From Paralichthys olivaceus (lineage: Eukaryota > Chordata > Actinopteri > Pleuronectiformes > Paralichthyidae), in the NCBI RefSeq assembly GCF_024713975.1, contig NC_091097.1, positions 9,182,361 to 9,246,360 on the forward strand: DNA of 64,000 nt, written 5' to 3'. This document shows positions 25,441-36,306 of the stretch, one piece after another. A program made the position numbers and the translations under genes. The stretch's first letter is position 1, and each line of letters opens with the position of its first letter. Below the pieces are notes generated by a model. It saw only the letters and a list, made by a program, of their open reading frames with translations, was not told where the DNA came from and did no database searches.

Positions 25441-26404
25441 TCACATCCTAATCAATAAGTGTCAATTTCAAATAATTTTTTTGTTGCAGTACAACAACTT
25501 TTATCTATAGATATGAATACCTCCCCCATCATAGTATTATGTAAAATAAATATATGATGACAGACAAAAGATGATTTACGCAGCCTGATCGTTATCTGTC
25601 CCTTGGATTGTAGAAATGTTTTGACTTGTATCTCAGCTACAGATCTGGTCGTATACCCTATTTCATCAGTATATTGTATTTACCTGAAAGACGTCCATTC
25701 AGAACTATGGGAAGAGTCTCTGGAGATTAATAAAAATGGGTCGTGTTTATTTTGTCTCTCAAGCAGCTGAAGCATTCTCAGCCATGGTCCTCAGAGAGTT
25801 TCCTCTATGTTGCATGAGGAGGGAAACTGAGGCCGAGTTCTGGCTCTCACTTCTGGTGTGACCTGTAATCCTAACAGAGTTAGTGTGTCTACGATGGGAA
25901 AATAAACACAACTGAGGACTGATCCCACCGCCCGACTCTCACCCTCCGATTCTCAGAGTCAGTGTAGTGATGTTCCAAACGGAGGCTGTGCACTTTTTTA
26001 TATAAAGCTCTTTATTATTATTATAAAAGTAGTTGTCAATTCTAGAGCACGACTAATATGGTTCTTTGGATGAATAGATGAAGATAATATGGACAAAAAC
26101 ATTTCCAATGTATCAGCTAATAAGTTGAAAGGAAAAATGGTAATGACGCACAAAAAAGTTATCAAAACCATATCACAAATGTAATTGAGGCTTGATATTT
26201 TACAGTTTAACCATAAACATTATTATAAATTAAAAGAAAACATGAATACAACCAAATACATAGAACTTGACTCAAGAAAATAAACATATTTTAATGTATC
26301 AACATAAAAGCACCTATACTGTATTGCTTAAAAGAAGTTATTTCAAATATATCCTTGTCTGATCTGTTATTCGATGTTTGATTCTTTATGCAGACCAATG
26401 TGGA

Positions 26405-26476
26405 GGGGGTATAGCTCAGTGGTAGAGCATTTGACTGCAGATCAAGAGGTCTCCGGTTCAAATCTGGATGCCCCCT
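26405..26476 (+). tRNA. tRNA-Cys (GCA) with Pol III terminator
   Basis: 72-nt cloverleaf with anticodon GCA at 26437-26439 and U73. It differs from the 19.5-kb copy by one T-stem change (TCCGG/CTGGA), which makes a G:U wobble. Unlike the two minus-strand genes it is followed within 5 bases by TTTTT (26481-26485), so it has the most complete RNA polymerase III unit of the three. Confidence 0.95.
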
Positions 26477-26480
26477 AACC

Positions 26481-26485
26481 TTTTT
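26481..26485 (+). terminator. Pol III terminator of the 26.4-kb tRNA-Cys
   Basis: TTTTT begins 5 bases after the discriminator base, a standard RNA polymerase III stop. Confidence 0.8.
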
Positions 26486-29139
26486 GCGGAGAAGTAGAGC
26501 ACGTCATTGACCGGACAGGTAGTTTCAACATGTAATGCAAGTGTTTGTAACTGATAGATACTGTACTTGTGAAACACAGCGTCATAAAAATACAGTGTAA
26601 AGTGTTTAAACTCACAATAAAGAATAGCGAGTCCAATACAAATGCAGTTACTGTATAGATTTAAATTAATACTAACGTTGTTTTAGTGTGCAGCAGATCT
26701 CTGATGGTTTCAGAGCAGCAACTTAGATCAAAACGTGAACACTTCAAAGCTTCGAGAATCAGAAACATCCAGGGAACCATCCAGAGGAATATCAAACAAA
26801 CTGAGGAATCAAACAAATGGAAACACGATGAGTTAAAGAGAATGATGTGGCTTCGGGCTAATGTCTTCCATGTCCCCTCTACATGCATGAAGTAGAGTAT
26901 CAAGTTTATAGATTTCATGTTCCAGAGCTCAGTGTGTACATATGTTTTCAGTTTTTTATTCTGTGCACCCGGGAACATAAAGGAGATTCTCAGTGCTGTA
27001 ATGAGACATTTTGGACAGTTGAGGGATACAGAGATGATGGACTTGTCTTTATGTCTTGCAGTTTGTGTGGATAGAATAACTGGGATTCTTTACCTGCTCT
27101 GTCATGCTTCATATTGAATCATTGTTGTAAAACCACGAACTATAAATAGCAGGCCTGTAATTTTACCATCAAGCTGAGGCTTCTCTGGTCCCTCAGATCC
27201 CCCATGACGCTGATACGGTTGGGAGGGGAATCAAACAAACTGTGGCGTTTACTTGTGGGTTTGTGGGCGCTATGGTGAGGAAGTGGGCTTGTCTGGAGAA
27301 ACTGGATTTAATCTCTGGTATTCAGTGGTAATGTTAGATAGAGGGGAGTTTCTGGGTTGAATTCAAAGGGGGCAAAAAGTGTTTTTTTTCTTGGAGAGGA
27401 AGCACAAAGACGAAATAAAGTGTGAACGGAAAGGGAGGTTAGAGTTAATACAAACAGAGAACTTCACTTTTTCATTTGCCATTTTAATGACTCATATTGT
27501 TTTCATGAGTCCAAAGACCAAGTCAAGTTTCTGATTGCAAACCCAGCAGAAGGAGGCTGCCCATTTCCTTATGTAATCTTTTGCAGTTCTTATTCACAGC
27601 TGCCTGCATGCTCAGTCATGCACTGAACTCCGGAGATTTTCTGGAGCTTTTAATGTAAATCTCAGAGTCAGTTGCTCCAGACATTATCTGGAGTTTTCCC
27701 GGCCAGCCCCCTGGTAAAATGTCCAGAAGAGGTCCAAAGAGACCCATATGTGAATACAACGGGAAAATGTCTGGGAAAATCAAAGAGAGCGAGTGGGTGT
27801 GTTAAAAAGACAGCTAATGTCTGAGGAGAGGTGCCACCGAAGAGATTCAAGAGCTTCTGGTGTCAATGAGCAGAAGAATTTATACGTCATGTCCTGCCTC
27901 CGGCATGCTCTGTCACCCCTCACCTGAATGCTCCAGAGATTTTCCTGTTGTGAAAGGCAAAAGCTCACGTCTGAAAACGGCTATTGACAAAAAAAGGCCA
28001 CAATGAGATGCGTGACCACCACAAAGACATTGCTTTTGGGGGTCGGGGTCTTTTATCTGTCTGTACCCAGGGGCCCATTTTCTCATAATACATCCATGCT
28101 CTGGGACATTTTACCTCTCAAACAATGCATACTGGGAAGTCTGTTAATATGTTAATCTTGTTGAGTAAATATATAATTGATTCATTCAACTCAACATTTT
28201 TAGGTTGAATAATAACACTTGGCAATATTTAACTTTACGTCCTCCTGTTTCTGAACAGATTATATGAAAGAAAAGGTTTACAGCAGCCCGGCAGAAAGAG
28301 ACGGTTAATCGTGGACGAATGAAGGCCGCAGAGACCCCCCCCCTCTGCCTGGTTTCTTAAACTCGCCTTTAAACGCTTTTCTATGCTCACTTTTATAAGG
28401 TGAACAAAGGGTCTTGTCAGAAGCCACAAAGAAAAGAGGTAACTCGTGTTCTGTTAGTCCCAGAGTTAAAATGAATAAAACCTGCAGGGGAAAAGAAGCT
28501 TTCTTCATGCAAATGTGGAAAGGCTGCGAGTATAAAGCCAGAGGAGTTAACTGAAGAAACAGAGGTTGGAAATGTATAACAACCAAGGTGTGACTTAGCC
28601 ATTCCTTCAGACAACTTTGAGGTACAACACTGCCTTTTGGGATTGGATTAAGGGAAACATTATGTGTAACAGTACACAGAGGTCATATTCTGTATTTGTT
28701 ATAGTACTGAGTCTCAGTATGGTGAATGCTGGCAGTCGGTGGGTGTTTCTGAGGCTCCAGCAGCTGCGCGTTGGTCTAAATGGAACTCGCATCTTTTGGT
28801 CGGCCAGCGCCAGACGGCACTCGGTTGTGAGAGCCAGAATTTGAATAACAAGTGTTCAGGAATGGCCAACTGTTCAGAGTCCTCACAAGGTCAGCGAAGA
28901 ACAATAGAGGCCGTTTCTGTGGTGAACACCCAGCTCACACTCGGCTGAGTTTAAATAACGTTGACTTGATAAAAAAGGAGAGAAGTGAGTCTGATTTGGA
29001 AAATAAGTGTTGAGTGTTGTGTGAGTTTTTCTCCAGGTGCAGGTACACACCTTTTCGTGTGACCACCTGCAGCTGTGTTTTCTTTGGGTCAATCTTTTAC
29101 TAGCATTATCTCTCTCTCTCTCTCTCACACAAACATAGA
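26486..29139. other. Intergenic between tRNA-Cys and lfng flank
   Basis: Contains repeat D at 27620-27975 and a (TC)n tract at about 29,110-29,126. No gene is recognised. Confidence 0.55.
27620..27975. repeat. Teleost repeat D (GCACTGAACTCCGGAG type)
   Basis: GCACTGAACTCCGGAGATTTTC, CCAGAAGAGGTC, GTTAAAAAGACAGCTAATGTC, ACGTCATGTCCTGCCTCCGGCATGC and CTCCAGAGATTTTCCTGTTG follow a known order. A short related piece (CTTTCAGACGTGCACTGAACTCC) occurs at 43,715-43,740. Confidence 0.5.
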
Positions 29140-29734
29140 CTTACATTCAGAGATTCACCCTCATCATAACCCCTACTTTCCAGACCCTAACCAGCGGACC
29201 CAAAAATATATATTTTATGTGTCCCCAATGGTATTCTAGGACACATACGCACACAAAAGCTTGAACAGCTATCCTTATTAGGGTTTTGCATTGACTTCCA
29301 TTAATCGTGGACAGTCTAACCAAAACCACAACCCTAACTTTAACCTAACCACAATTCACATCTTGGGCTAACCTCAACCACGACCTCAGAAATGAAAGGT
29401 CAGTGTTTATGCTTGAAAAGTAGTAACAAAAATGAGTAAACACACATTTAACTCACACACACCGCCATGTCTCCATGACTACAGAGGACATTACATAGAT
29501 TTAACCTCTTCATCATGGGGACTTGTTTTTGGCCCCATAAGGAAGACAGGTCCCCATAGTGTGTGTAAACAGATTTAGGTCCCCATGGCATGGCTTGTAC
29601 CTGGACCACACACACATATTCGTGTACATCTGTCTTAGTGGGGACCCTCAATGTCATAATGACCCCTAACTTTAACCATCCAAACTAAATGTCCACCCCT
29701 AACCCTAAACCCAAACTTTATTCTAACCCTAAAA

Positions 29735-29735
<1 letters not shown>
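29140..29735. repeat. Teleost repeat E (CCCTAACC / GGGGACC type) next to lfng promoter
   Basis: Two blocks: 29140-29400 with TTGCATTGACTTCCATTAATC and CCCTAACTTTAACCTAACC, and 29460-29735 with GGGGACTTGTTTTTGGCCCCAT and GTGGGGACCCTCAATGTC. Both are familiar from teleost repeats rich in CCTAACC and GTCCCCA motifs. It ends about 150 bases before the lfng TATA box, with only a CA run and the GC box between. Confidence 0.55.

Positions 29736-29770
<35 letters not shown>
29736..29770. repeat. (CA)n microsatellite upstream of lfng
   Basis: About 17 CA units, followed by short imperfect CA units. It lies about 120 bases upstream of the lfng TATA box. Confidence 0.95.
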
Positions 29771-29773
<3 letters not shown>

Positions 29774-29888
29774 CACACACTCACTCAAAGTGAGAGAGAT
29801 AGCCACGCCTCATTTCAACGTCACTGAATGGCACGCTGCATTCACTGCCCCCCCCCCTCCTACAGGGGGCGTGGCCACCATACAAGCT

Positions 29889-29895
29889 TATATAT
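29889..29895 (+). promoter_or_regulatory. Probable TATA box of lfng
   Basis: TATATAT lies 164 bases upstream of the lfng start codon. A GC-box-like GGGGGCGTGGCC precedes it at about 29865-29876. By the usual 25-30 base spacing, transcription would start near 29,920. No canonical CACGTG or GTGGGAA site is visible between 29,140 and 30,058; the nearest is a weak ATCCCAC at 29975-29981. The start site is inferred, not observed. Confidence 0.5.
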
Positions 29896-29919
29896 TTCTC
29901 CTCCTATCGATTGTCTTAT

Positions 29920-30058
29920 TCTGCCCTGAGCTATGCAGCCTGACGGACCCTACATCTGCGCTCCTGTGTTTTAAATCCCACCATATGGACTTTGTATTGG
30001 AGACCCGCGCCGCTTCATAGTCTCCAGTTGAGTTATCATTGTTGAATTAGTTCTCATC
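29920..30058 (+). other. Inferred lfng 5' UTR with one short upstream ORF
   Basis: The leader between the inferred start site and the lfng ATG is about 140 bases. It contains one upstream ATG at 29985 that opens an 11-codon frame (MDFVLETRAAS) closed by TAG at 30018-30020, 38 bases before the lfng ATG. The uORF start has C at -3 and G at +4, a moderate context. The lfng ATG has the favoured A at -3. The 5' boundary rests only on the TATA box. Confidence 0.45.
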
Positions 30059-33000
30059 ATGCTGAAGAACAACGCGAAGAAGGCAGCGATCACTGCGGCC
30101 AGCGCAGCATCCCTGGGTCTGCTGCTGCTCGTGCTCACCGTGCAGCTGCGCCGCGTCCAGGTGGACGAGGGGACGCGCGCGGAGGAGCCAGAGAGCGCGC
30201 AGGTGAAGACGGGCTTCTCCGCGTACTTCACCAAACTGGCGCGCGGCCGGCGGGAGGCGGAGAGACCCGCGCGCTCCGCGGGGTCCGGCGCCGCGCAGCC
30301 GCCCCCGGCCGAGGACATCACCGCCGATGACGTGTTCATCGCGGTGAAGACCACCAAGAAGTTCCACCGCTCCAGACTGAGCCTGCTGCTGGACACGTGG
30401 ATCTCCAGGAACACGCAACAGGTAAAGGGAGCATGCAAACTGTAATTCTCCATATCAGTTATGAATCACTATGAACTCAACCACTGTGCACGCGAATTAA
30501 AGGGTGCAATCTGTTTGTGTCATGGTTCCTGAGTGCACAGCTGAACAATAGCCCAGTGCACACATGGAGGTGATGCCTCTTGGCTGCTTACACTGCTGTA
30601 TTGTTCCCCCTTGTCACCAGATGACGCACTGGAATAACCTCCCAGCCCCTGTTAACCGTGCTGAATTTCCTCCCCGGCTCTGTCACTTTTTATTCTCCTC
30701 TGAGTGATGTCCCTGAGAACGAAGGGAGCAGTTTCAGGACTCCCTCTTCTCCCTCTCTCAGCCCCCCTCTGCTCCCCACTCCCTATTATCCCTCCTCTTC
30801 TTTGGGTGTCCCTGTGAATGCCCCCGGTGCAATGGATGCTTCACAGCACCGAGTCCAGCGCTGTCCCCCTTCCAGGATCTAACAAAGCGTCTTTCTGAAG
30901 GGGGGAAGAAAAGCTTTTTCCCAGCCCCTTGTCTCCCCTCTCTCCATGGGAACGTGGGAGAGCTGAGTCTGGGTCACTCGCTGAAGGGATGGGAAAAAAC
31001 TGGGGGCTTGGTGAAGGGGATGCATGGGGACAAAAGGGGTGCATCTATAGGCAGGGTGGTGCTGGGAAGTGGGACGCTGGGTATGAATGTGTAGCCCTGA
31101 GAACCAAGCGTCTGGGGGGGGGGGTGCAAAACAGGGGCCAGTCAAAGTGATTTTATCTTGCACCCAGAGGTGTCAGATTCAAAAAGTCTTCTTGATTATC
31201 CTCGGATGCTGTCACACACATCTTTTACAAACTCCCTCGTTTGTTGAGGAAAGTTTGAGGAGATTTTTCTCCACTTGAGATGCATGATCAGATGACACAG
31301 AAATACTTGCATCTGGCGTAAGTCATTAACCACCCCCTGCCCCTACAAACCAGACTCTTATCATCTGCTTAGTGCAAAGTGATTGTGCTAAATGATTGTA
31401 ATTACTGTGCTGGACGTTGTTGTTAACCCATCGCACAGAGTTAGCAGCAGGGCTCACAGGGCAGGCAGCTGGTGGGTGACTGCACGGACAAAAAGGACAG
31501 GGCGAGCACCACAATGCTGGGTGGGAGTTCCCTGAGGAAGGGTGCCAGGTGGCCGAGAGACACGGAACAAAGGACGGCCTTAATGCCAGCCATATGATGC
31601 TCTGAGTTTCCCACCGTGTGCATATGGCCATCCTCCGTGTTCAGGTTTGATTCTCACGCTCAGCTGATGAACATCTGTCGTGTTTCGACCACTTTTGTGG
31701 CACAGGGGACGCAAGTATTACAGATGCAGAAGCGAGTACATGTGAGTTAAGAGAGAAGACTTCTTTTCTTCATGAAGAATAGGGTAGATTATCTCTGTGA
31801 TGGCTCTGCTGACACAATAGTGCCTGTGGCCGTCTGGATGTTTGAGCCCATTCAGAGCACAAATAGCACTTCTTTTTGTAAAACCAATCAGTTAGCATTC
31901 AGGTAAATGGTGCCTGGCTACCCTTTCATGATTTCTAGGAACTCATATCATGGATCATAAAGTTTCCCTCCACATGATGCAATGAAGAACTGCCAATTTA
32001 AAGTCAATCCTTAATCTCCCTCTCCTGAACTGATTTGTAAAACTGCAGAAAGTACAGTTTTATCAAAGCCTGCGTTCATTTTTGCACACGTCTCGACAGC
32101 TGGTATCCGCCTCTTCGTGGTGCTCCCTGCATTCTGCTCTTAAAGAGTATGGTAATCAGCCAGCGCTGCAACAATGAGCGCTCTTAGCATCTAGAAGAAA
32201 AAAAGACACACTCGACACTGTATGTGAGTGAATTGATTGGCTCCACATTGAAGCGATAAAGCAGCAGTGGTCAGAAAGATGGTGGCCGTCATTGTCGCTG
32301 AGAGACGGGTTTGAGTACAAGATAAGTTTATGTGCAGAATCTCACTCATTTATCTCCCTTCTTTCATCACACCGAATTGTTTTCCAAATCATTAGTGCTG
32401 AGGGAAAAAAGTGCTGAAAGGGCTGTAATGTCTGGGACAGAAGCGGGATGGAGTCAGGGTGGAGGTGGCCGGGGGAGCCGTGATCCCCTTCCTTCCGGTG
32501 GAGCTGGAGACAGCCAGCCAGGCAGGCACCACGTCCAGCTCAGACAGGGCCGCGCCAGGCCTTCCTGTGGTCGAGAGCCAAGCCCCCCGTACCCCAACCT
32601 CATCCTTTCTCTTTGCTCTCTTGTCCTCACCTCTCCCTTCTTATCTCTGCTTCACATGGCCCGGTTTTTTTTTTATTCTTTTTTTTTTTGTTGTTGTTTG
32701 AATTAGTATTCCATGAAAGTAAGTGTTCCTATAAGTTTCAGTTAAGAAACAAAGAGAGAAAGAAAAGAAAAAAAACCTTCCCCGGGAACTTTCTCTTTAG
32801 TTAACTCCTGCAGCTGTATGCAAATGCAGGCAAACATATTTAGAATTTACCCAGTGGAGACTTTACCCAGCATGAAAACTCACAGCATTGTTCTATTCAA
32901 GGGGCTCCGGCCGCATATGTGGCCCGGGGGGGAGGAGAGGGAGGAGGCAGGATGGGGGAGTGACAAGGGGGTGAATGGCCACACACGGTTTTCGATTTAC

Positions 33001-35801
33001 TAATCAGCAGTGAGATTCCTCCCCACACCCTCCCCTCACCCTCCCTCCCCTCCCTCCCTCCCTCTCTGTCAGTGCCCTGGCAGCTCTGGCAGCTGCCTCA
33101 GTGATTAGGCCGTCTATTCAGCGGCCTTTAAAGCAAACAGCGCCAGCCTCTGATCCCGTTACCAGTGAAACCACCACCCTTCTTAAACAAATACAGGATC
33201 ATGGCTCCAGCGTTGGGCAACATCTGTGCTGAGTTTGATCCATAAATGCTCTGAGCTGCCTTTTCCGTGCAGAGGAAAACATTTTTAAGTTTTATTCTGA
33301 AATCAGCGGACTGTTTATAGACAGCACAAGTGGTCGTGGTTGTTCAGCAGTAGGCTTGCATACTTGCAGGAATGTGAGTAATAGCTGATAAAAAAATGGA
33401 CTCTGTCAGCGAGGCATCAGGCACCACGACCTGACGTGTAGAGACTCGTGTCGTAGATAAGGCGGCGTGATGTTCGGCAGGTGCTGCCACACCTCAGGTG
33501 AAGAGTAAACAGATCACTGGCAGTTGTAAAAACTGGCGGCCTTTTCATCATCCCCATTCACCAGCGTGCACCTGCTCAGTGTGAGCTGCCACAAAGAGGA
33601 GTCTAATCTCCCCCGGCCTTTTTTAAAAGCTTGTTCCTGTAAGGTGCTCTTTGTTGTTAACTCCTTTTATGACTAACTGCTACATTTAACAGGAGCCCGC
33701 AGGGCCACGGTCTGATTCCTTTAACCTGTTGAGTCTGTCAGTCATAGAGCAGCAAGGATAAAGAGGTGGTGGTGGTGGTTAGTCAGATGCGTGTTGACTT
33801 TTACATTTGTATGCTACAGTTTTAGCCGCATTCAACACGTTTGAGCTCGGCAGCACGTCCAGCAGGGTGCAGGGGCTCGGCCGGGGGATGGGATACATGA
33901 ATGGGGATGTGTGTGGGGGCGGACAGTCTGCCTCCTCCTTTGTTCTATGTCTGGGATGCTTCAGGAGGCTGCATAGTTGCCATGGAGAGAGTGAAACGCA
34001 GGACAAAAGGTCTTTATTAGAGCAGGGGGTTGTTTAACTCAGTGTGTTTTCCACTGCATAAAGGACACGTTGATTGATGCTAATCACACCCGGGTTTCAT
34101 AGGTGGAAGAGGGTCTTTGCACACACTGTTAGATTTGATCGTGTGACCGCTTCACATGATCGACCAAACCCAAGTTGTTCTGATGTAGTGACGTTAAATG
34201 AGCGAGTCCACTAATCTGTGATGTCCTCTGTTTGGTTTACAGACGTACATCTTCACAGACGGAGAAGACGAGGAGCTAAAAAAGAAAATGGGTGAGTTTC
34301 ATGAGGGGGATTTCATCTCGGGAACAGATATGCACATTGTTTAATTGGATAAGGGGCCAACTGTGACTTTGTTGGGAATAAAACATTTCTAAAGGTCATA
34401 CAAATTCTGCTTTGACCTTTTGTGCCTCTGGGAAAGATGGCATTCAAATAAATAGAGCCTCCATTGATGATGTCAACTCTTATTTCTTTCACTGTTGCCA
34501 CAGGGAGTCATACAATCAACACCAACTGCTCTGCAGCCCACAGCCGACAAGCTCTGTCTTGCAAGATGGCGGTGGAATATGATAAGTTCATAGAGTCTGG
34601 GAAGAAGTAAGTATCCCCCACCCACCATATGCATTTATCACAAACGATGATGGTCGCATGAGTCTCTGGATCTAAATATTCCTTGCTTCTGCTTCTTAGG
34701 TGGTTCTGTCATGTTGATGATGACAACTACGTGAATGTTCGGACTCTAGTGAAGCAGCTGTCCCAGTACCCCCACACCCAGGACATGTACATCGGCAAAC
34801 CCAGTCTGGACCGGCCCATCGAGGCCACGGAGAGGCTGGGCGACAATAAGATGGTATGCATCCATAACACACATCTTAATTTTTTATGAATATAGTATTT
34901 CAAGGTCACAGTACAGGTTATTTGTCAGATAATACTGTAAATTAAAGCATGTCTTCTGTCTCCTCTTAAAGAAACCAGTCAACTTCTGGTTTGCGACTGG
35001 AGGAGCGGGTTTCTGCGTGAGCCGGGGTCTGGCGCTGAAGATGAGCCCATGGGCCAGGTAGGATTCAGATACACTTACATACACTGTGTAATATCACTTT
35101 ACTGCAAAGACGTTACATTTATAAATCAGTCTTAGGATGAAAATTATGTTGCTGTCTTTAAGTTGAGTATGAGGACAATGTAATAAGGTACATTATGAAA
35201 TATTGAATTACAATGACCTCCAGTGTGTGTCACACCAGCGCTGACCGGTTATCTGTCTACCTTCATGTCTCTTCAGTGGCGGCCACTTCATGAACACAGC
35301 GGAGAAAATCCGTCTGCCCGACGACTGCACCATCGGCTACATCATCGAGTCGGTTCTCGGGGTTCCGCTCACCCGCAGCAACCTGTTCCACTCCCACCTG
35401 GAGAACCTGCAACTGGTGTCGCGATCTGAGATTCACAAACAGGTGAGAAACTCAGATCATCATTTATTATCGTAAAGGGTTCTCCAGTTTTTAGAGCTCC
35501 AGAGGACGGTATCTTTTTTGTGTCGCTCATGTTTCTGTGACAACCCTTCTTCCAGATCACCCTCAGTTATGGGATGTTTGAAAACAAGAGCAACATCATC
35601 AATTTGAAAGGGGCGTTTTCTGTGGAGGAGGATCCATCAAGGTGAGAGATCTGTCTGTATTTAATGACATGACTCAGATTTCATCGACCCCTCTCTTCAC
35701 TTGTCTAACTCTAAACCTTTCCTGTTTCCTCCAGGTTCAAGTCTGTGCACTGTTTCCTGTACCCAGACACCCCGTGGTGTCCTCCTCAGGTTGCCTATTA
35801 G
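30059..35801 (+). CDS. lfng: Lunatic fringe, Notch O-fucose beta-1,3-N-acetylglucosaminyltransferase (8 exons, complete)
   Basis: Coding exons: 30059-30421, 34243-34291, 34504-34606, 34700-34853, 34972-35057, 35277-35442, 35556-35641, 35735-35801. All introns are GT/AG, frames join cleanly, and the total is 357 aa plus TAG. Fringe proteins are Golgi type II membrane enzymes that add GlcNAc to O-fucose on Notch EGF repeats, changing the response to Delta and Jagged/Serrate. Visible: hydrophobic signal anchor at about residues 11-30; basic RGRR at 62-65, like the processing site of mammalian LFNG; fringe domain from about 88; metal-binding DDD at 178-180; the PDDCTIGY block at 266-273 with the likely catalytic Asp; sequons at N145 and N317; C-terminal YPDTPWCP. 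The start has A at -3 and the MLK N-terminus seen in LFNG. Near-identity to LFNG across exons 2-8 plus the ttyh3 neighbour favours lfng over rfng or mfng. Exon 1 is very CpG-rich. Confidence 0.97.
30060..30421. other. CpG-rich block over lfng exon 1
   Basis: CpG dinucleotides are dense here (runs such as GACGCGCGCGG and GGCGCGCGGCCGG), while flanks on both sides are AT-leaning and CpG-poor. The block coincides with the exon encoding the signal anchor and pro-region. It looks like a promoter-proximal CpG island. It also explains long antisense open frames here, which are composition shadows. Confidence 0.6.
30422..34242 (+). other. lfng intron 1 (3.8 kb)
   Basis: This is the largest lfng intron, with donor GTAAAG and acceptor TTTACAG. 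I see no coding exon in it. It carries pyrimidine-rich and G-rich tracts (for example 31110-31121 and 33015-33070) and stretches that look more constrained than their surroundings, at about 32,090-32,190 and 33,060-33,180. A TTCCCAC (CSL/RBPJ-type) heptamer sits at 31608-31614. One such site is expected by chance in several kilobases, so it is only a note. Confidence 0.8.
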
Positions 35802-36218
35802 GGCGACCGCTCCTTTCTCATCCTCGTCCCCGTCGTGCCTCGGTATCTGAAAGGCTTGAGGGGACCAGTGTTTGGTATTAGACCGTGCGGCTGCTGTAAC
35901 TGCAGCGGTGCGCGGTCTTTAATAGTTTAACTGGGCTGCTGTGCGGCCCGCATTGGGACTATTCCTTCCTGTCCGGATCTAGGAACACCCCCTGCTCCCC
36001 ATGATGCTGGGGGGCAGAGGGCTCCAGCTCCTGGCAGGAAGTAGCTTTCAGCGCTACGCTTTGCAGGCAATCATTTGAGCTTTGTGATGTATATGTTGCT
36101 TGTAAATGTTTGCAATTCTCATAGAATGTATTGTCATATATTTGAGCATTTTTGCCAGCTTTACATAAAATTATTATTTTGTTTAAGCTTTTAAAAATGC
36201 CATTCAGGTCCATGGTAT

Positions 36219-36306
36219 GTGTATATATATATATATATATATATGTGCGTGTGTGTGTATATATACATATATATATATATACATATATGTGTGTGTGTAT
36301 ATATAA
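36219..36306. repeat. TA/TG compound microsatellite in lfng 3' UTR
   Basis: About 88 bases of alternating TA and TG dinucleotides with CA interruptions. It is read in the mature lfng message if the 37384 poly(A) signal is used. Parts of the RNA could pair with itself. Confidence 0.95.

Larger units (their letters stand above)
19609..26404. other. Spacers within the tRNA-Cys cluster
   Basis: The spacers are about 3.4 kb (19609-23016) and 3.3 kb (23089-26404). They hold repeats at 21641, 22548, 23968 and 25240 and no protein exon. The spacers do not look like copies of each other, so the tRNA genes are not units of a recent tandem array. Confidence 0.55.

Noticed and set aside
29971-30453. Long minus-strand open frames (160 and 123 codons) over lfng exon 1
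   Set aside because: They are antisense shadows of a GC-rich coding exon; the plus-strand frame is clearly lunatic fringe.
31608-31614. TTCCCAC, a CSL/RBPJ-type site, in lfng intron 1 (another, TGTGGGAA, at 18979-18986)
   Set aside because: A 7-mer is expected about once per 8 kb on both strands, and the sites are isolated, so they give no support for Notch feedback on their own.
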